From NCBI GenBank assembly GCA_024224435.1, contig JAAENL010000269.1, positions 1 to 37,093 of the forward strand: a stretch of DNA of 37,093 nt, in the 5' to 3' direction. The notes below the pieces were generated by a model. It had not been told where the DNA came from, made no database searches, and worked only from the letters and a program-made list of their open reading frames with translations. Of this stretch, positions 33,331 through 37,093 are shown one piece after another (position 1 is the stretch's first letter; the number at the start of each line of letters is the position of its first letter). A program made the position numbers and the translations under genes. The DNA is from Halieaceae bacterium (GTDB taxonomy: Bacteria; Pseudomonadota; Gammaproteobacteria; Pseudomonadales; Halieaceae).

Positions 33331-36065
33331 GCCGCGTCTCCGATCTTTCTGACCGCCACTCGCACCAGATCAGCCCCTGATCCGGTGGCATCGGTCAGCT
33401 CCAGCGACATTGGCGTCAAACTGTTCATGCTGGGTGTTTTAAGGTCCTTGGCAAAGGGTGTTTTCCAGTGATCGAACTGGCCGATCATCAATAACGTATC
33501 GGGCCGGATGCCATGGCGCAGGATCACCGCGCCCCGGGTCGACCCCGTGGGAGAGTAAACATCGACCTCATCTCCTTCGCTCAGCCCAAGCTTCGCGGCG
33601 GCTTGCGGGTTCATCACCACGCCGCCGTGCCCCGCCACATTGGCGGCTACCTCATGGATCATCTGGATACCGGCGTTGCCGCCCCAGGAGTACTGCATCG
33701 ACCGCGCCGTCAGCAGCCAGAATGGGTAATCCCCGATTTTGACATCATACTGACGTTCCTGCGCATCCTTCCACATCTGTGGTAGGTCCTGATAATGCGG
33801 CATCGCCTCATATTCTTTCAGCTGACGATCCCACCAGGTAATACCGATTTCATGTAACCGTTCCCCCAGTTCCTGCCCGATACGCAACAGGCGCTCTTGA
33901 TAAGGAAGCTCAAACCGCAAACCCTTTTCGACCATCGCTGGATAGAGATACCAACGCTCTTTTGGAAATGGGATGGTGCGAAACCCATGCTCGCGGAAGT
34001 AATCCAGACCCTGACTTTCTACCCCTTTGGTCAATTCGGCACTGGCCGCCTTGCATGCATGGTCCCAGACCGTTTCAACCGAATGCTCTTGTTCGGGGTC
34101 GAGCGAAAAATCATACCCCTCACCAAAGAACCGGACACCGGCCGCGCCCTTGTTGATCCCCTGATTATACTCGGCCAGTAACCCGGTGCCCTTGGCCAGC
34201 TGCGTTGCGATCCAGGTGAAATCCCGCGCTTCCCCCATTGGTTTGGCCGCTGGGTCACGCAATGCAAATCCCTGATGCTCCCAGAACTGCTCAACATATT
34301 TCGAGCCGCCAACCCGGATCAGCTGCAAGCCCTCAAGATCGGTACATTCCGGCAGCAGAACATCGGCCATGTGGTTGGTTTCATCATGGGTGTAGGCAAA
34401 GCAGACGGTGAACGGGAAATTGGCAATCACATCGGCAACCGCACCGGTATCCCAGAACGAAATAACCGGATTGGTGCGATAGACAAACCAGACATCCGGT
34501 TGGGTTGGTTTAGGCAGGTTTTCGAACTCTTCCTTCTGCGCCATCCAAGCCAGATGCGTCGGACCAAGCGCCTGCGACCATGGTGAATTTGCCGCCAGCG
34601 GGATCAATGTCTGATGCGCATGCCGCGACGGCGAGGTTTCTCGAAACTGGCCCTTTTTGGTCGGGTTCATCGGATAGTTCATGAAACCGTCCGGCCCCGG
34701 AACAACACTCGACCAACGATTGTCGGCGGGTCGGTTCAGCCGCACCGTGGTGCCCAATGTCCCACCCGGCACCTCAAGCCCGCCGATCAGCACCGCCATC
34801 AATGTTCGCGCCCAGGCGCATTCAAAACCACCCCAGCCGTTCGAGACCGTTTTACCCAGCGAAATCGCCACCGGGCGGAACGGCATTTCCTTGCCGTTGA
34901 TCTCGATGGTTTCGCCAACATGGGCATGATGCAGATAATCAAGCGCCGTTTTACGGATCATCTCTTCCGGGACATCGCAAATCTCTGCCGCCCAAGCCGG
35001 ACTGTACGGCTGAACATGTTCCACCAGATGCGCAAATGCAGGCTGGCAGGTAATGCCATCATGGCGCCATTCAATATCATCCGGCCCGACCTCAAGTCCC
35101 GAAACGCTATAATCACCTTCAATCGCCGGATCTGTTCCCTTCGTGTCAAACGGAACAGCCGCTCCACTCTTCAAATCCCAGATCAGTGGCTTTTGGCTGT
35201 CTGGATCGCGCAGATAGAATCCGTTAGGAGCCACCAAATATGGCGAGGAACTACGATCCTTAAGAAAAGGTACATCAAGCCGATCCCGCTCGGCCTCGTG
35301 TAGCAAAACATGCAACAGCGCGAACATGAAGGCCGGGTCAGTCTTAGGCCGGATCGGCAACCATTCCGCCGAACACGCCCCGGTGATTGACAGATGCGGT
35401 TCGACCTGAACGCGCTTGGCCCCCCGGTCGCGTGCATCAGCGTGACGGCGCACGCCACAAACACCCCCCGACGCTTCAACATTTGCGCCAAACGATATGA
35501 TCATCTCGACCAGCGGCGTATCGGGCGAGACCGTAAAGGCTCGATGCCAGAACTCCCCATAAAGGTGCTCGGAGTGATAACATTTTACTCCCTGTCCGCT
35601 GCCAAAGCTCATGTCGATGGCACCCCAGGCTTTCAGGAATGCCGGAAACGTCCCCATATAGACCGTCGAGGTCCCACCACCACCAAAGCTGGCCGCGACG
35701 CGGGGAAACCCGCTTTCGTCCATCAACCCCTTGGCTTTGGCCTGGTTCAACTTTCCACAGATCAGCTCCAGCGCCTCATCCCAGGTCGCCCCACGAAACT
35801 GCGGGTCTTCGTCCCTACCCTTGTTTGGGTTGGTCCGGATCATCGGAGTTTTAATGCGATTGGGATTGTTGGTCTTCTGGATCAGGCCAAAGGCTTTGAC
35901 GCAGACCTTGCCATGTGCCGGATGAACCGCCGCCGCCGTGGCGTTGGGCCGGATCTGTACGGGCACGCCATCCATGACATCGACCTTCATCAAGTCGGGT
36001 CCGGCAACACATTGGTAGCAATATGAGGAAACGCTAGTGCTGGATTTCAGGGTCTGAGAGCTCAT
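33327..36065 (-). CDS. padB: Phenylacetyl-CoA:acceptor oxidoreductase molybdopterin subunit
   Basis: A 912-residue DMSO-reductase-family molybdoenzyme. Near the N terminus Cys16, Cys19 and Cys55 would bind an iron-sulfur cluster; the usual third cysteine of the first motif is absent, with Pro23-Asp24 there. The GQGVKCYHSEHLYGEFWHRAF segment, the ETNHMADVLLPECTDLEG region, and the C-terminal molydopterin-binding part (NPQAAAKLGLSEGDEVDVYS) follow the family order. It oxidises phenylacetyl-CoA by four electrons to phenylglyoxylate with release of CoA, feeding the PadEGHI enzyme. I see no twin-arginine signal, as expected for a cytoplasm-facing enzyme. The closeness to padCD and paaK supports the identity over other family members. 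Confidence 0.88.
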   Translation of the reverse strand: MSSQTLKSSTSVSSYCYQCVAGPDLMKVDVMDGVPVQIRPNATAAAVHPAHGKVCVKAFGLIQKTNNPNRIKTPMIRTNPNKGRDEDPQFRGATWDEALELICGKLNQAKAKGLMDESGFPRVAASFGGGGTSTVYMGTFPAFLKAWGAIDMSFGSGQGVKCYHSEHLYGEFWHRAFTVSPDTPLVEMIISFGANVEASGGVCGVRRHADARDRGAKRVQVEPHLSITGACSAEWLPIRPKTDPAFMFALLHVLLHEAERDRLDVPFLKDRSSSPYLVAPNGFYLRDPDSQKPLIWDLKSGAAVPFDTKGTDPAIEGDYSVSGLEVGPDDIEWRHDGITCQPAFAHLVEHVQPYSPAWAAEICDVPEEMIRKTALDYLHHAHVGETIEINGKEMPFRPVAISLGKTVSNGWGGFECAWARTLMAVLIGGLEVPGGTLGTTVRLNRPADNRWSSVVPGPDGFMNYPMNPTKKGQFRETSPSRHAHQTLIPLAANSPWSQALGPTHLAWMAQKEEFENLPKPTQPDVWFVYRTNPVISFWDTGAVADVIANFPFTVCFAYTHDETNHMADVLLPECTDLEGLQLIRVGGSKYVEQFWEHQGFALRDPAAKPMGEARDFTWIATQLAKGTGLLAEYNQGINKGAAGVRFFGEGYDFSLDPEQEHSVETVWDHACKAASAELTKGVESQGLDYFREHGFRTIPFPKERWYLYPAMVEKGLRFELPYQERLLRIGQELGERLHEIGITWWDRQLKEYEAMPHYQDLPQMWKDAQERQYDVKIGDYPFWLLTARSMQYSWGGNAGIQMIHEVAANVAGHGGVVMNPQAAAKLGLSEGDEVDVYSPTGSTRGAVILRHGIRPDTLLMIGQFDHWKTPFAKDLKTPSMNSLTPMSLELTDATGSGADLVRVAVRKIGDAA

Positions 36066-36077
36066 CGCATGTGTCTT

Positions 36078-36497
36078 TCACCCACCCTGCCACTTGGCAG
36101 CCTTCTGGCGAAGTCTGTCCTGTGTCTTGTCCACATCGACAATAAATCGCTCGTGGCGCCCTTTGCAGATTTCGTCGAGCGCGTCTTTCGCTGTAAATTC
36201 GAACGTAATCTTACGGCCTTCAAGCTCGGTCACCGTGACACTCACCGTCACCGCCATGCCAAGTAGCGTCGGCGCCGTATGGGCAATAGACACGATTATC
36301 CCTACCGAATCCTGCCCCTCTGGCACGTTCTCCACGATCAGATCGCGGCAGGTATGCTCAATGTCACGCACCAAAGACGGAGTTGCATAAACCCGGCAAT
36401 CCTCGCCCATGAAATCAATCGTTCGGGTCGCATCAACGGTAATCGTTCGAGACTGTGTGGTTCCCACTGACAGTTTGTCATTCATTGTTGCTGCCAT
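36078..36497 (-). CDS. FlK-like hot-dog thioesterase (fluoroacetyl-CoA thioesterase family)
   Basis: A 139-residue single hot-dog protein. VYATPSLVRDIEHTCRDLIVENV and SVGIIVSIAHTAPTLLGMAVTVSVTV carry the threonine, glutamate and histidine positions used by FlK-type thioesterases, and GRHERFIVD matches the family C terminus. It ends 12 bases before padB and so is the first gene of the pad operon. It could hydrolyse phenylacetyl-CoA or another aryl-CoA that stalls in the pathway; the substrate is not known. The start is unsure: 36497 has AAGGA very close, and 36485 is the next ATG. Confidence 0.72.
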   Translation of the reverse strand: MAATMNDKLSVGTTQSRTITVDATRTIDFMGEDCRVYATPSLVRDIEHTCRDLIVENVPEGQDSVGIIVSIAHTAPTLLGMAVTVSVTVTELEGRKITFEFTAKDALDEICKGRHERFIVDVDKTQDRLRQKAAKWQGG

Positions 36498-36509
36498 TTC
36501 CTTAAATCG

Positions 36510-36529
36510 GTATACCGGTACTATTATAC
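36510..36529 (-). promoter_or_regulatory. Double operator-like site upstream of the pad operon
   Basis: The plus strand reads GTAT-ACCG-GTAC-TATT-ATAC, two overlapping copies of the GTAT-N4-GTAC dyad sharing the central GTAC, one on each strand. It lies 13 bases before the thioesterase ATG at 36497. On the minus strand it includes TATAAT, a good -10 box. It is the only doubled site of the five, which may imply tighter control of the phenylacetate branch. Confidence 0.6.
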
Positions 36530-36545
36530 ATATTTGTAAACCCAT

Positions 36546-37093
36546 GGCCAGCCCTTTAAGTTACCCACCGATCCGCCCATTTTTTTGAAAAAATTGATAA
36601 TTCATCGTTTTACATTCGGCCCCTCAATGAAGCCAATTTTGCAGTTATAACGTGGAAATCCACCCAAAGGAATCGCACTCTGGCGGATGGGCCAGCCAGG
36701 CAATCAGACGGGTATGCCGCGCGCGCGGTAGCTGGTGGTACCTGTCCAAGCATCGCAAGTCCCGCAGGCTACCTCGTGCCAGAAAGCGCTTGCCGCCCAA
36801 ATTTGACCGTGATGTCACCATCCTGTTTCTGCAGAAAAGTTCCCTGTTAACTGCGAAAAAGTTCCCTGTTAATATGCGCAGGGAAATAACCCGCAATACG
36901 TTGAAATTACACCTATATTTAAGGAATAACTTGGCCAAATAGCTTAGATTCCAAGAAATTTCCCTGTTAATTCCTTGTTAGCAGGGAGTTTTGGCCCTAA
37001 CCGAAGCGCCTGATGGTGCCTCCGGAAACGACCCTGGAAAATTGCGCCAACTTATACTAAATTTGGAAAGGCTGAATGCTGGAGACATCAAGC
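36546..37093. other. Intergenic region without a convincing gene
   Basis: This 548-base stretch has no open frame that I trust. Two overlapping frames of about 96 codons on opposite strands (36652-36942 plus, 36645-36938 minus) have skewed composition and no recognisable motif. The middle holds repeated TTCCCTGTTAA units and inverted CAGGGA copies. From about 36991 a plus-strand frame (LALTEAPDGASGNDPGKLRQ) stays open to the window edge and may start a gene that continues outside. Such TTCCCTGTT-rich text may mark the edge of a mobile element, but no transposase or integrase is visible. Confidence 0.5.
36829..36872 (+). repeat. Two tandem 22-bp repeats with further TTCCCTGTTAA copies
   Basis: CTGCAGAAAAGTTCCCTGTTAA-type units (22 bases each, 36829-36850 and 36851-36872) match at 20 of 22 positions. 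A third partial copy (TTTCCCTGTTAA) is at 36959-36970, and inverted CAGGGA copies are at 36879-36884 and 36982-36987. The short spacing between direct and inverted copies could form hairpins. Confidence 0.75.

Noticed and set aside
5179-36600. FNR-type sites (TTGAT-N4-ATCAA) in the promoter gaps
   Set aside because: I looked in the intergenic regions and found no good match, although oxygen control would be expected.
36645-36942. Two overlapping ~96-codon frames on opposite strands
   Set aside because: No motif, skewed composition, and overlap with the tandem repeats; more likely non-coding.
1-37093. CRISPR arrays, tRNA or rRNA genes, complete insertion sequences
   Set aside because: I saw no regularly spaced repeats, no cloverleaf-like tRNA text and no transposase or integrase; a covariance-model search would settle tRNAs.

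Overview
The window is a catabolic locus for anaerobic breakdown of aromatic acids, centred on benzoyl-CoA. It holds a complete Thauera-type (class I, ATP-dependent) benzoyl-CoA reductase set with its downstream ring-hydrolysis enzymes, a 4-hydroxybenzoyl-CoA reductase, and the phenylacetate to phenylglyoxylate to benzoyl-CoA branch. The moderately high GC content, TTG/GTG starts, the BadM-like Rrf2 regulator and NO/O2-linked accessory genes suggest a facultatively anaerobic, probably denitrifying proteobacterium. An alphaproteobacterium (perhaps Rhodobacterales-like) is my best guess, but this is inference and not proven by any marker gene here.

Layout. (1) 207-4134, minus strand: a DctP-DctQ-DctM TRAP uptake system with a hot-dog thioesterase and a RidA-like protein; 4261-5178, minus strand: a short-chain dehydrogenase of the MFE-2 hydroxyacyl-CoA type. 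(2) 5348-11180, plus strand: benzoate/4-hydroxybenzoate-CoA ligase followed by a four-gene phenylglyoxylate:acceptor oxidoreductase (PadE, a fused PadH+PadF-like flavo-iron-sulfur subunit, PadG, PadI). (3) 11194-12164, minus strand: Rrf2 regulator and GNAT acetyltransferase, a pair reminiscent of BadM/BadL of Rhodopseudomonas. (4) 12411-17692, plus strand: hcrC-hcrA-hcrB, translationally coupled to a DUF2249 protein and a polytopic heme-copper-oxidase-like membrane protein; then a hemerythrin protein (17787-18287) and a broken tandem-GNAT gene (18307-18845). (5) 26974 down to 19102, minus strand: had-oah-dch-bcrC-bcrB-bcrA-bcrD-fdx. (6) 27158-29721, plus strand: korA-korB, divergent from had, followed by a thioesterase gene broken by an in-frame stop (29888-30313). 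(7) 36497 down to 30379, minus strand: FlK-like thioesterase, padB, a fused padC-padD, and phenylacetate-CoA ligase. (8) 36546-37093: no convincing gene, but a tandem repeat cluster.

How it works together. Phenylacetate is activated by the PaaK-type ligase, oxidised by membrane-bound PadB/PadCD to phenylglyoxylate and decarboxylated by PadEGHI to benzoyl-CoA. Benzoate and 4-hydroxybenzoate are activated by the ligase at 5348, and 4-hydroxybenzoyl-CoA is dehydroxylated by HcrABC. BcrABCD dearomatises benzoyl-CoA with electrons carried by the ferredoxin, which KorAB reduces at the expense of 2-oxoglutarate. Dch, Had and Oah then hydrate, oxidise and hydrolytically open the ring to 3-hydroxypimeloyl-CoA. 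The lower beta-oxidation and glutaryl-CoA genes are not in this window.

The most striking non-coding signal is a dyad GTAT-N4-GTAC. It occurs in the intergenic regions upstream of the ligase/pad, hcr, hemerythrin, kor/had and padB units, often overlapping a TATAAT-like -10 box. I noticed no copy inside coding sequence in a by-eye pass. It is a candidate operator for the whole regulon, plausibly bound by the Rrf2 protein encoded here.
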